This document shows, in pieces, positions 8,284-17,022 of a stretch of 42,297 nt of DNA; position 1 is the stretch's first letter, and every line of letters begins with the position of its first letter. This DNA is from Candidatus Altarchaeum sp. (GTDB lineage Archaea > Altiarchaeota > Altiarchaeia > Altiarchaeales > Altiarchaeaceae), in the NCBI GenBank assembly GCA_018260755.1, contig JAGTWP010000004.1:1-42297 (forward strand). The letters run 5' to 3'. A model generated the notes under the pieces. That model saw nothing but the letters and a program-made list of their open reading frames with translations, searched no databases and was not told where the DNA came from. The translations under genes were made by a program, and so were the position numbers.

Positions 8284-8304
8284 ATTTATAATATTTTTAA
8301 TTTC
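8284..8304 (-). promoter_or_regulatory. probable TATA box (box A) for the tRNA-Ser/tRNA-Ala unit
   Basis: Upstream of tRNA-Ser on the - strand an A/T tract reads AAAATATTATAAATTTT, centred about 25 bp from the tRNA 5' end. That is the usual box A distance if transcription starts at or next to the mature 5' end. Background AT richness lowers confidence. Confidence 0.4.
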
Positions 8305-8354
8305 ATCTTTAATTTCAATAATTACAATTTCATTAAAATTTAATAATGATAAAT

Positions 8355-9443
8355 TTAAAGCATACTCTTAAATTCATCAAAAATACGCCCCAAACAGTAA
8401 GGCCCGGGGTGTGCTTCGGGATGGTATTGAACGCTAAACATCTTTGACTCCTTACTTCTTACACCCTCAACAGAACCGTCATTTAAATTTATCTGTGTTA
8501 CCTCTAAATTTGCATCTTTTGCACTTTTCGCATTCACCGCAAACCCATGATTTTGTGAGGTTATATAGCATCTTCCCGTTCTTAAATCCTTCACCGGCTG
8601 ATTGCCTCCGCGATGTCCAAATTTCAGTTTGTATGTGTCTGCCCCTGAAGCCAATGCCAAAATCTGATGTCCTAAACATATTCCAAAGACAGGTATTTTC
8701 TCTTTAATTAACTCCTGAACTGTTTTTATTACATAGTTGGCTTTTTTCGGATCACCAGGACCATTTGAGATTATAATTCCGTCCGGCGAGTATGCAAAAA
8801 TTTGAGCCGCACTAAAATTTGCAGGCACACTTATTAAATTTAAATTTCGCTCTGTGATATTTTTGGCGATACTTTCCTTTTCTCCGCAGTCAATCATCAC
8901 AACAGTCTTCTTTGCCCCTTTGACATTATAAATTTTTGGCTCTTTTATTGTCACCATACTCACGAGGTCATATTCCGAAATGCCTGCAATTTCTTTTGCT
9001 TTTTCTTTTAATTCCTCAATCTCGCCTTCATCATAAGGAAATTTTAAAATTCCGTTCATAACCCCGAAATTTCTCAACTTTCTCGTTAAAGCCCGTGTAT
9101 CAACGCCCTCAATTCCCGTAATGTTATGCTCTTCGAAAAATTTACTGACTGACTTTTTCATAAAAGTATGAAATGGTTTTTTGCACGCTTCTTTAACAAC
9201 AACTCCGCTTACATGTATATTATTTGACTCAAAGTCAGCCTCATTTATACCGTAATTTCCTATTAAAGGATATGTGAATGTTAAAATCTGGTGTTTATAA
9301 CTCGGGTCGCTTAAGGCCTCCTGATATCCTGTCATTGACGTATTAAACACTACTTCTCCTTCTTTATTACCCGAACATCCGAATCCACTGCCTTTTATTA
9401 CAGTTCCGTCTGCTAAAACAAGCACAGCATCTGAATCTGACAT
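8355..9443 (-). CDS. carA: carbamoyl-phosphate synthase small (glutaminase) subunit
   Basis: CarA releases ammonia from glutamine and channels it to CarB for carbamoyl phosphate, used in pyrimidine and arginine synthesis. The 362-residue length is standard. The N-terminal domain has ADGTVIKGSGFG and NTSMTGYQEALSDPSY. The class I glutamine amidotransferase domain carries the nucleophile loop GICLGHQILALA, HRGGNQPVKD, and the catalytic His/Glu in QYHPEAHPGP. CarB is not in the window, so the two subunits are encoded apart or carB lies outside. It is followed on the - strand by the two tRNA genes, 85 bp away. Confidence 0.95.
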   Translation of the reverse strand: MSDSDAVLVLADGTVIKGSGFGCSGNKEGEVVFNTSMTGYQEALSDPSYKHQILTFTYPLIGNYGINEADFESNNIHVSGVVVKEACKKPFHTFMKKSVSKFFEEHNITGIEGVDTRALTRKLRNFGVMNGILKFPYDEGEIEELKEKAKEIAGISEYDLVSMVTIKEPKIYNVKGAKKTVVMIDCGEKESIAKNITERNLNLISVPANFSAAQIFAYSPDGIIISNGPGDPKKANYVIKTVQELIKEKIPVFGICLGHQILALASGADTYKLKFGHRGGNQPVKDLRTGRCYITSQNHGFAVNAKSAKDANLEVTQINLNDGSVEGVRSKESKMFSVQYHPEAHPGPYCLGRIFDEFKSML

Positions 9444-9511
9444 TTTTAAAGTTTAAAAATTAGTTTTTGATAAATTTAACCTTCTTATAAATTTTTAAAT
9501 AAGCCAAAACA

Positions 9512-10579
9512 TCATCTTAAATTTTTCTTGACGAGGATTTTTACTTCATTACTTTGAAGGTATGCCAAATTTTCCAAAATCACAGTTAAATTTTTTATGT
9601 TTTCAAAATTTTTATCAGTAATTTTAGCGATGCTCTTTCCAATATCTTCATTCATAGACCTTGAAAACATTTCAACAAAATTTTGTGCATTCGCTATTTT
9701 TACATATTCCTCTTTATTGCATTTTTCAAGACAAACAGCAACCTCGCCAATAAAATCAATGTTCGCTTCCTCGTTCTCCGGTTCTATTTTTAATGTATCT
9801 CCTATTAGAAAATTTATTGCATCTGTCTTATTTCCTATTCTGCTAAAATACGTATCTATAAATTTCGCCAATCTCTTTTTTACATCAACAGGATAACTTA
9901 CCATTCCCAACGCACTTTTACCTATAAAGTCCGCCAGTCCTGTATTCATCTTTAAATCACTTTTTGCAAGACTTGTAATTACATGCTCTATTACATTCGG
10001 CTCAATTTTTTCAAAATCATCGTTCATAATATTTAGCAGTTTCATTGCATAATCACAGATATAATTGCTATCATCTACTTTTAAAAATTTTTCAAAAATA
10101 TTACTTGGGTTTAAAAATTTAAATATGTTTTGCCTGAAAGCATATAACGCGGCATCCCTTACATTTTCATCTTTATCTTCTGAAAATTTTTCTATTATCT
10201 TCGCAGATGTGCTATATTGAGCAAAATTTTCACTCAATTCCTCTGATAGTGCCAGTCGTATGTTTTTATTGCCTGCAGATAGTTTAAGTAACTCCTCGTC
10301 GCTTATTTTTTTGTTTTTCAAATTCTCTTTTAATTGAACTATTTCTTTTTCCCGTTCCTCCTCTAAAAGAGCTTTGTTTCTAAATTTTCTTTCAACAAAT
10401 ATGATTAACGTCAAACCCAAAAACAGATATACAAACCAAAAATCAGGAAAGATAATGAAAAGCAAAGCAAATCCCAAAATTGCAATAATTGAAATTAACT
10501 GTAAGCCCTTTTTATCTTCTAAAATACTATTATTATTGTTTGATTTTGCAGTAAGTTTATTTTTCAGATTTTTAATCAC
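9512..10579 (-). CDS. membrane-anchored helical (HEAT-like) repeat protein
   Basis: I do not recognise a named family for this 355-residue protein. Residues about 28-65 form two closely spaced hydrophobic segments (LISIIAILGFALLFIIF and WFVYLFLGLTLIIFV), followed by a Lys/Glu-rich coiled segment and then roughly 250 residues of alpha-helical, HEAT-like repeats, for example SEDKDENVRDAALYAFRQ, a typical HEAT helix pair. The likely picture is a cytosolic helical scaffold held at the membrane by an N-terminal hairpin. It sits 68 bp upstream of carA on the same strand, but no functional link is evident. Confidence 0.7.
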   Translation of the reverse strand: MIKNLKNKLTAKSNNNNSILEDKKGLQLISIIAILGFALLFIIFPDFWFVYLFLGLTLIIFVERKFRNKALLEEEREKEIVQLKENLKNKKISDEELLKLSAGNKNIRLALSEELSENFAQYSTSAKIIEKFSEDKDENVRDAALYAFRQNIFKFLNPSNIFEKFLKVDDSNYICDYAMKLLNIMNDDFEKIEPNVIEHVITSLAKSDLKMNTGLADFIGKSALGMVSYPVDVKKRLAKFIDTYFSRIGNKTDAINFLIGDTLKIEPENEEANIDFIGEVAVCLEKCNKEEYVKIANAQNFVEMFSRSMNEDIGKSIAKITDKNFENIKNLTVILENLAYLQSNEVKILVKKNLR

Positions 10580-10992
10580 TTTTATTAACTTTTATTATTT
10601 TTATTATTATTTTTATTAATCTTATCTTTATTAGGTAGTGCTAAAATGATAATGATAAAATTTAATATACTAATCCGCCAGTGAAATTGGTAACTTTTTC
10701 ATTATTTTTCATTAGAGTATTCTTAAAACTCATCGTAATAGTTACTTAAATTACCTAAAAATTACAAAAAATACTATCGGTTTAGTATATTTAAACTAAA
10801 ATTCAACATCTGGAAAGGGTGAAATGCATAAAATTCTTACAAAATATCATTACCTCTTTATCACTACCATTTATTAATCAAATTTTAATCAAATTTTAAT
10901 CAAATTTTAATTTAATTAGGAATTATAATTTAACACAGATTATTTAACACATAATTTTTATTAACACATATTATTTAAGTAATAAATCTAAA
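10580..10992. other. 413-bp intergenic region between divergent genes
   Basis: No open frame with gene-like content is seen. It should contain both the promoter of the - strand helical-repeat gene and that of the serpin gene. It holds three 11-bp direct repeats at 10876-10908 and a short A/T palindrome near 10785-10800 (TTTAGTATATTTAAACTAAA). Confidence 0.4.
10876..10908 (+). repeat. three tandem 11-bp repeats upstream of the serpin gene
   Basis: AATCAAATTTT occurs three times without spacers, ending about 85 bp before the serpin start codon. An 11-bp period is about one helical turn, so the copies would lie on one face of the DNA. This could be a regulator array or simple slippage. Confidence 0.5.
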
Positions 10993-13020
10993 ATGGAGAA
11001 AAAATCAAAAAATTTAAGTGTTGCTTTGATAATTGCAAGTATTGCAATTATATGGATTGTTTTATTGAGTGGATGTGTTGAAAACATTACAGATAGACAA
11101 CCACAAATTTCAAATGCGGTGACATGCTCAAATGTTACAAATACAAATTTTGCTTTAGCAGAACCGAATTTAAATACGAGCTCACACACTTTCTATGAAA
11201 ATTCTTCAATATATGTGTGTGCCAATATTACTACTTCCATAGGTGGAAGTGAATTGGGGGTTAGAATACTAAATTTATCAAATTCTATGGGGGAAAATTT
11301 ATCAAATCTTTCTGCTATTACATTTTTGGATGAAGGTTACGACATTAATGGAGAATGGCGTTGTCTAAACTTATCAGATAAATTGCAGGCAGGCAAATAT
11401 AATGTTAGAGTAATATTGGGTGAAAAAGAAAATCATGTCGTGGATATTTTATTGGAAATTTTAAATTATTCTTCGGAGAAATTTTGTAGTGCGGATTATG
11501 AATGTGCCTGCGGAATTCACATAAAAACAGGAGCATGCTTCTATGGAAATAAAAATTTTGTTGATACAACCAAACAATGCCCTGATTTTTGCACAGGAAT
11601 TGCCAGCAATTTTGAAATTAAATGTATTGACGGAGAATGTAAGCAAATTAATAAATTATCTTCGGAGAAATTTTGTAGTGTGGATTCTGACTGTGCCTGC
11701 GGAATTCACATAAAAACAGGAGCATGCTTCTATGGAAATAAAAATTTTGTTGATACAACCAAACAATGCCCTGATTTTTGCACGGGAATTGCCAGCAATT
11801 TTGAAATTAAATGTATTGACGGAGAATGTAAGCATAAGCAAATTAATAAATTATCCAATGACAGCAGTCCAAAACCAACACCAATTACAACCGATGTTGT
11901 TGAAGCCAACAACCAATTTGCATTTGAACTTTACTCCAAATACAAGGACAATGAAGGCAACATATTTTTTTCACCATACAGCATTTCAACGGCATTAGCA
12001 ATGACTTATGAAGGAGCAAGAGGAAAAACAGCAGAAGAGATACAAGCAGTTTTCCATTTTCCGAAAGACGCAAATGTTCGCAGACAGGAATTCACAAGCA
12101 TCTACAACCAGATAAACAAACCAGACAAGCAATATGAACTCAAAACTGCAAATGCTTTATGGGCACAAAAGGATTATAAATTTTTGGATGAATATTTTAA
12201 AACAATTGAGCAGTATTATGGTGGAAAAGTAACAAATCTTGATTTTACCGGAAATACTGAAAATTCACGAATAACAATCAATAATTGGGTTGAGGAGCAG
12301 ACAAACGACAAAATAAAGAATTTGATCCCGCCAGAATCTATTGATAGTCTGACGCGTTTGGTGATTACTAACGCAGTTTATTTCAAAGCTAATTGGTCAA
12401 TTCAATTTGATGCAAAAAACACATACGATCAGCAATTCAAATTAGGTTTCAATACAACCACGACTGCCAAAATGATGCATCAAACAGCATATTTTAACTA
12501 CAGCGAAACGGATGAAATCCAAATTTTGGAGATGGATTACCTCGGAAATGACCTTTCTATGCTCGTGATTCTACCGAAGGACGGACACAATATTGATAAT
12601 GTCGGAAGCACGATCAATATGGAAAAACTTAATAAGTGGAAGAGTAATATAAAATATGAAAGGGTAGCAGTTGCTTTTCCAAAATTTAAGTTCGAAATAA
12701 AATATTTTATGAAGGGAACATTGAGCGATATGGGAATGCCAAGTGCTTTTTCGATGGCTGATGCCGATTTCTCAGGGATGACCGGAACAAGGGATTTGTT
12801 TATTAGTGCAGTTATTCATCAGGCATTTGTTGATGTGAATGAGGAAGGAACCGAAGCTGCAGCTGCTACTGCGGTCGTTATGAGGACCACGACAGCTCCT
12901 GGAAAGATAGAACAACCAAAGATATTCAACGCAGACCATCCATTCATCTTTATAATCCAGGATAAAAAAACAGGAAATATTTTATTTTTAGGGAGAGTTA
13001 CTGACCCTAGCAAAAATTAA
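10993..13020 (+). CDS. lipoprotein serpin with two eight-cysteine modules
   Basis: A 675-residue exported protease inhibitor. Residues 1-28 are a lipoprotein signal with lipobox LLSGC and Cys28 as the anchor. Residues about 40-158 are a beta-rich segment with many NxS/T sequons. Residues 160-222 and 223-287 are two nearly identical modules, each with eight cysteines (CACGIH, TGACFYGN, QCPDFC and two more). Residues about 304-672 are a full-length serpin domain: NIFFSPYSISTALAM, TNAVYFKANW, and the hinge EEGTEAAAATAVV at 617-629, whose alanines suit an inhibitory serpin. Canonical counting puts P1 at Thr633; Arg631 is a possible alternative. It should act on the outer face of the membrane. The protease target is unknown. 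Confidence 0.92.
   Translation: MEKKSKNLSVALIIASIAIIWIVLLSGCVENITDRQPQISNAVTCSNVTNTNFALAEPNLNTSSHTFYENSSIYVCANITTSIGGSELGVRILNLSNSMGENLSNLSAITFLDEGYDINGEWRCLNLSDKLQAGKYNVRVILGEKENHVVDILLEILNYSSEKFCSADYECACGIHIKTGACFYGNKNFVDTTKQCPDFCTGIASNFEIKCIDGECKQINKLSSEKFCSVDSDCACGIHIKTGACFYGNKNFVDTTKQCPDFCTGIASNFEIKCIDGECKHKQINKLSNDSSPKPTPITTDVVEANNQFAFELYSKYKDNEGNIFFSPYSISTALAMTYEGARGKTAEEIQAVFHFPKDANVRRQEFTSIYNQINKPDKQYELKTANALWAQKDYKFLDEYFKTIEQYYGGKVTNLDFTGNTENSRITINNWVEEQTNDKIKNLIPPESIDSLTRLVITNAVYFKANWSIQFDAKNTYDQQFKLGFNTTTTAKMMHQTAYFNYSETDEIQILEMDYLGNDLSMLVILPKDGHNIDNVGSTINMEKLNKWKSNIKYERVAVAFPKFKFEIKYFMKGTLSDMGMPSAFSMADADFSGMTGTRDLFISAVIHQAFVDVNEEGTEAAAATAVVMRTTTAPGKIEQPKIFNADHPFIFIIQDKKTGNILFLGRVTDPSKN
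11470..11853 (+). repeat. tandem in-frame duplication of the eight-cysteine module
   Basis: Copy 1 (11470-11658, 189 bp) and copy 2 (11659-11853, 195 bp) differ by only a few bases. Copy 2 has GTGGATTCTGAC in place of GCGGATTATGAA, one silent A-to-G change, and a 6-bp insertion (CATAAG) near its end. The near identity at DNA level, including silent positions, points to a recent duplication or ongoing gene conversion. Confidence 0.9.
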
Positions 13021-13048
13021 ATTTAATTTAAAAATCAAAAGAACAAAA

Positions 13049-13642
13049 ATGGAAAAGCAACAAAAAAATTTAAAAAAAGATGGAACAAAAAGAGTATTGA
13101 ATTTATTTAATTTATTGAATATTCAGACAATTTTAGTTATTTCTGTATTAACAGGGATTGTCTTGATTAGCGGATGTGTTGAAGAAAAACCAAAACCTTT
13201 TAATCCCGATGATATAGGAAACCTTTCCGATATTGTTGAATCCGGTCCCGTTGATGAAAAAACAGTTATGAATCTTACTACAAAAGACAGAGTTGCATTT
13301 TTCTTTTTGCACAACCCGGGATGCGGACATTGTTTTGATGCGGAACAACACCTTCCTGAAATCCAGCAGATGTTTGGTCAGAGAATAATTATTTACAAAT
13401 TAAAAATAAGAGAGTCCGAGTCATTACCATGGACCAATGATGCTATAAATGCAGGCTTATTTAATTTTCCATTTACACTTGCAGTCGGATCCCACTCCGT
13501 TGAGAATGAAATTATAAACAAATCAAATATAGGTATGACTTCCGGTTCAGGTGTTTATGAAGAATGGAAAAAGAATATATGCCTGCAATTTAAAAACCCT
13601 CCGTCAAATTGCAGCAAATATCTGAATTCAAAGACCAAATAA
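13049..13642 (+). CDS. thioredoxin-fold lipoprotein with CGHC active site
   Basis: The 197-residue protein has a long N-terminal region, a hydrophobic stretch and lipobox LISGC with Cys43 as the lipid anchor, so it is exported. Residues about 82-180 look like a thioredoxin fold: a strand VAFFFLHNPG, the active site C92-G-H-C95, an amphipathic helix DAEQHLPEIQQMFG, and a candidate cis-proline at P141 (FNFPFTLAVG). CGHC is the active site of protein disulphide isomerases and suggests oxidase or isomerase activity. Two further cysteines lie near the C-terminus. It starts 28 bp after the serpin gene, so the two are probably cotranscribed, and it may handle disulphides of that Cys-rich protein. 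Confidence 0.8.
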   Translation: MEKQQKNLKKDGTKRVLNLFNLLNIQTILVISVLTGIVLISGCVEEKPKPFNPDDIGNLSDIVESGPVDEKTVMNLTTKDRVAFFFLHNPGCGHCFDAEQHLPEIQQMFGQRIIIYKLKIRESESLPWTNDAINAGLFNFPFTLAVGSHSVENEIINKSNIGMTSGSGVYEEWKKNICLQFKNPPSNCSKYLNSKTK

Positions 13643-13648
13643 AAAGAT

Positions 13649-13696
13649 AAATTTAATAAATTTTATGAACAAATTTAAAAATTTAATAAATTTTAT
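13649..13696 (+). promoter_or_regulatory. 18-bp direct repeat upstream of nikR, possible operator
   Basis: AAATTTAATAAATTTTAT occurs at 13649-13666 and again at 13679-13696, a spacing of 30 bp or close to three helical turns, just ahead of nikR. NikR binds paired half-sites as a tetramer, so autoregulation is conceivable. The sequence is not the known NikR operator and its AT richness makes chance likely. Confidence 0.3.
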
Positions 13697-13715
13697 TGCC
13701 GAATAAATTATCAAA

Positions 13716-14144
13716 ATGAAGGACACAAAAATCAAAGTAGAAAGGGCAAGCATTTCTCTGCCTGAATCACTATTGGAAAAATTTGACTGGTTAATAGCAA
13801 AGAAAGGTTATGCAAATCGCTCCGAGGCGTTAAGGGATCTGATAAGAAATTTATTAATTGAAGAAGAGTGGAATGAGAATGCCGATGTTGTTGCGACAGT
13901 TACACTAATTTACAATCATCACACATCCAATCTTTTGGACAAACTGACTGATGTGGAGCATGAAAGTATCGGAAAAATTATTTCAACGATGCATATTCAC
14001 ATTGATACCGATAATTGCCTTGAGGTCCTATGTCTGAAAGGAAAGTCATCTGTTGTTAAAGGCATCGGAGATAAACTAATATCTCAAAAAGGAGTAAAAT
14101 ACGGAAAAATGGTAATGGCAACAACGGGAAAGGAGGTTGATTAA
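13716..14144 (+). CDS. nikR: nickel-responsive regulator NikR
   Basis: NikR is a tetrameric repressor that senses Ni(II). This 142-residue protein has the N-terminal ribbon-helix-helix (RASISLPESLLEKFDWLI, then YANRSEALRDLIRN) and the C-terminal ACT-like metal-binding domain. The high-affinity nickel ligands are all present with the spacing of the E. coli protein: His82, His93, His95 and Cys101, in EHE, STMHIHID and DNCLEV. It lies 30 bp upstream of an ABC-3 type transporter, which it may control. Confidence 0.93.
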   Translation: MKDTKIKVERASISLPESLLEKFDWLIAKKGYANRSEALRDLIRNLLIEEEWNENADVVATVTLIYNHHTSNLLDKLTDVEHESIGKIISTMHIHIDTDNCLEVLCLKGKSSVVKGIGDKLISQKGVKYGKMVMATTGKEVD

Positions 14145-14174
14145 TGTGATTAGTTAAAAAGATAATCAGATAAA

Positions 14175-14945
14175 ATGAGTGAAACGAGCGACAAAATAGT
14201 TGAATTTAAAAATGTATCCTTGTCTTTGGATGAGCAAGTAATTCTTGAAGATATAAATTTTACCCTAAAAGAAAAAGAATTCCTAACAATAATAGGTCCG
14301 AATGGAGGTGGAAAAACGACAATTCTTAAAATTATTTTGGGCTTAATCAGGCCAACCAAAGGAATTGTGAATGTTTTCGGAATGAATCCGTGCAATTCTC
14401 CATCTGCCGGAAAATTTATAGGGTATCTACCGCAGCATATTCAAAGTGATTTAAAATTTCCCATAAATGTATTTGATGTTGTGTTAATTGGAAGATACAA
14501 CGGATTATTTAAGCGATATTCCAAAAAGGATAAGCAAAAAGTAATTGAAGCACTCAAAATTACAGGAATGGAAAATTTAAAGGATAGACAAATCGGAAAA
14601 TTATCCGGAGGGCAGATGCAGAGGGTCTTTTTAGCGAGGGCGTTAGTAAGGGATCCGAAATTGCTTTTACTTGATGAGCCAACTGCAAGTGCAGACCCTG
14701 AAATGCAGCAGTCATTTTATAAATTAGTAGAAGTCCTTAACGAAAAAATGGCGATTGTGATTGTAACCCATGATGTAAGTGCGGTCTTACAATATGGAAA
14801 GTCCGTTGCGTGTGTTAACAGAAAACTTTATTATCACGGAGAAAAAGAAGGCGCTATCGGGAAACTTCAGGATGCCTACAAATGTCCGATTGAAGTAATT
14901 GCTCACGGAGTTCCTCACAGAGTGCTTAAAGACCATAACAAATAA
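14175..14945 (+). CDS. metal ABC transporter ATP-binding protein (ZnuC/MntB-like)
   Basis: The 256-residue protein is an ABC ATPase: Walker A GPNGGGKTT, signature LSGGQMQR, Walker B KLLLLDEPTAS, and the switch His in VIVTHDVS. Overall it resembles ATPases that pair with ABC-3 family permeases for Zn, Mn or Fe uptake, and the next gene is such a permease. The C-terminal segment has Cys and His residues (KCPIEVIAHGVPHRV), a form seen in this family. It follows nikR at 30 bp, so metal control by NikR is plausible. Confidence 0.92.
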   Translation: MSETSDKIVEFKNVSLSLDEQVILEDINFTLKEKEFLTIIGPNGGGKTTILKIILGLIRPTKGIVNVFGMNPCNSPSAGKFIGYLPQHIQSDLKFPINVFDVVLIGRYNGLFKRYSKKDKQKVIEALKITGMENLKDRQIGKLSGGQMQRVFLARALVRDPKLLLLDEPTASADPEMQQSFYKLVEVLNEKMAIVIVTHDVSAVLQYGKSVACVNRKLYYHGEKEGAIGKLQDAYKCPIEVIAHGVPHRVLKDHNK

Positions 14946-15004
14946 ATTTAAAAATTTAACCAAAATTTAATTCAAAAATTTAATGATTTCCTAAAATTTT
15001 AAAA

Positions 15005-15811
15005 ATGTTTGAAATTTTTCAATACGAGTTCATGAGGAATGCTATAATTGCGATAATACTTGCGGGAATTGCCTGCGGAATTGTCGGAACTTATGTGGTA
15101 GCCAGAAAACTTGTATTTATCAGCGAAGGAATTTCTCATGCTGCATTCGGAGGGATTGGAATAGGATACTTTTTAAAGATAAATCCTGTAATTGCAGCAA
15201 TTCCTTTTGCTATTCTTGCAGCACTTGCTATCGGAATTATAACCAAAAAGACAAATGTTAACGAAGATACCGCTATCGGAATGACACTTGCTTTCGGAAT
15301 GGCAATAGGAATAATATTTATATATATAACGCCGGGATATGCAGCGGATTTATTTACTTATTTGTTCGGAAGTGTTATTACTGTTTCTATGTCAGATATA
15401 ATAATAATGGTTATACTTGATGCAATTATTATAAGTATATTTTTTATATTCAGAAGGGAAATTTTGGCAATATCATTTGATGAAGAATTTTCAAAGATTG
15501 CGGGGATTCCGACAAAATTTTTATATCTGCTTACTTTGTGCCTGATTGCATTAAGTGTTGTCGTGCTTATCAGAGTTGTAGGAATTATACTTATAATTGC
15601 ATTGCTTACAATTCCGCCGGCAATTGCAAAAAATTTTACGGAAAATTTTTATAAAATGTCTGCACTTTCGGTAATTACAGGTATTGTCATTTCTATTTTT
15701 GGTTTGCTTGTTGCAATAATTTACAATCTTCCGCCCGGAGCAACGATAATTGTGGTATTGGGAGCAACTTTTATTTTATTTGGTTTTACAAACAAAATTA
15801 TTAAAAATTAA
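15005..15811 (+). CDS. metal ABC transporter permease, ABC-3 family (ZnuB-like)
   Basis: The 268-residue protein has about eight hydrophobic spans. It carries the ABC-3 family hallmarks ARKLVFISEGISHAAFGGIGIGYF near the N-terminus and RVVGIILIIALLTIPPAIA in the second half. Family members form the channel for Zn, Mn or Fe uptake. It starts 59 bp after the ATPase gene. No substrate-binding lipoprotein is present in the window, so that part must be encoded elsewhere or is missing. Confidence 0.92.
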   Translation: MFEIFQYEFMRNAIIAIILAGIACGIVGTYVVARKLVFISEGISHAAFGGIGIGYFLKINPVIAAIPFAILAALAIGIITKKTNVNEDTAIGMTLAFGMAIGIIFIYITPGYAADLFTYLFGSVITVSMSDIIIMVILDAIIISIFFIFRREILAISFDEEFSKIAGIPTKFLYLLTLCLIALSVVVLIRVVGIILIIALLTIPPAIAKNFTENFYKMSALSVITGIVISIFGLLVAIIYNLPPGATIIVVLGATFILFGFTNKIIKN

Positions 15812-15820
15812 ATTTAAACA

Positions 15821-16978
15821 ATGGAAGAACAGGGATTAAGCTTAACTTTACAAATATCAATTGTATTGTTTTTTGCACTTTTAGGATACCTTATTGCAAT
15901 GAAAATAAACCAGTCAGCAGTTATAGGAGTAATATTAATCGGGATAATCGTTGGACCAAGTGTTTTAGGGTGGGTAAAATATACCGAATTTGTTGAAGCG
16001 CTTGCCCATATCGGTGCAATCGTTTTATTATTTGCTATTGGATTTGAATTTAAACTTAAAGAGGTCTATACCAAAGAGTCAACATTAATCGCAATCAGCG
16101 GAGTTACTGTGCCATGGATTTTAGGATATTTATTAGGAATGTTTTTTGGTTATTCTTCTTCAACATCAATATTAATCGGAACTGTATTGGTAGCAACAAG
16201 TATTGCAATAACCGCAATGGTACTTTTGGAATTGGGAAAATTACAGACAAAGAGTGCCAAGGCAATAATGGGCGCTGCCGTTGTGGATGATGTGATTGGA
16301 CTTATTTTGCTTTCTATATCGGTTCAGGTGATTAAAGGCACACCGGATGCTTTTGAGATAGGGATAATGGCTCTTAAAGCAGTTGCTTTTGTTGTGGTGG
16401 GCTTACTTGCCTCACAATACATTAGAAAATTTTTTGTATGGGTTGATGGAGGAAGAATGGCCAAAAAATTTCCTGATTTTTTATTCATACTTGCGATGAC
16501 AGTTGCTTTCGGATACAGTTTTGCTGCCGAATTAATCGGACTTTCAGCAATTGTAGGTGCATTTATCGCTGGTTCTTCCCTTTCGGGAATACATCCAAAA
16601 AACAGCAAGGACTTAAAAGAAGGTGCGGAATATATCCACATAATATTTGCGTCAATATTCTTTATTTCTCTCGGAATTCTTGTTGACTTTCATAAGGTCA
16701 CACCTGATGTAATTTTATTTTCAGTCGCGCTGATTGCCGTTGCGATAATTGGCAAAATGATTGGATGTTACTTACCTGCAAGATTATTAAAAGAAAGCCA
16801 TAAGGATTCGTTAATTATAGGAGTGGGAATGATTCCGAGGGGTGAAGTCGGAATGATTGTCGGAATGATTGGCTTAACAGCAGGGATATTTACACAGGAT
16901 ATTTACACTGCAGTTATAGTTATGTGTATTGTAACAACATTAATCGTGCCGCCGATGTTAAGAAAAGTTTATAAATAA
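15821..16978 (+). CDS. cation:proton antiporter, CPA2 (Kef/NapA) family
   Basis: The 385-residue membrane protein has about 12-13 spans and family motifs including NQSAVIGVILIGIIVGPSVLG near the N-terminus, AAVVDDVIGLILL with the paired aspartates used for ion binding, and the late segment GVGMIPRGEVGMIV. It exchanges Na+ or K+ for protons; the ion cannot be read here. It lacks the TrkA-N (RCK) domain of many Kef proteins. The start lies only 9 bp after the permease gene, so it is probably in the same transcript as the metal transporter. Confidence 0.9.
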   Translation: MEEQGLSLTLQISIVLFFALLGYLIAMKINQSAVIGVILIGIIVGPSVLGWVKYTEFVEALAHIGAIVLLFAIGFEFKLKEVYTKESTLIAISGVTVPWILGYLLGMFFGYSSSTSILIGTVLVATSIAITAMVLLELGKLQTKSAKAIMGAAVVDDVIGLILLSISVQVIKGTPDAFEIGIMALKAVAFVVVGLLASQYIRKFFVWVDGGRMAKKFPDFLFILAMTVAFGYSFAAELIGLSAIVGAFIAGSSLSGIHPKNSKDLKEGAEYIHIIFASIFFISLGILVDFHKVTPDVILFSVALIAVAIIGKMIGCYLPARLLKESHKDSLIIGVGMIPRGEVGMIVGMIGLTAGIFTQDIYTAVIVMCIVTTLIVPPMLRKVYK

Positions 16979-17022
16979 TCTGATTTTTACTTTTTAAAAT
17001 TTAAAAATGTAAAAACATTAAG

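Noticed and set aside
8284-8354. A possible extra small RNA between tRNA-Ser and carA
   Set aside because: Only A/T-rich sequence with no stable fold is seen; it is better explained as the tRNA promoter.
11461-12073. Several - strand frames opposite the serpin gene
   Set aside because: Two of them are near copies of each other only because the serpin gene has a tandem duplication there. They are antisense shadows.
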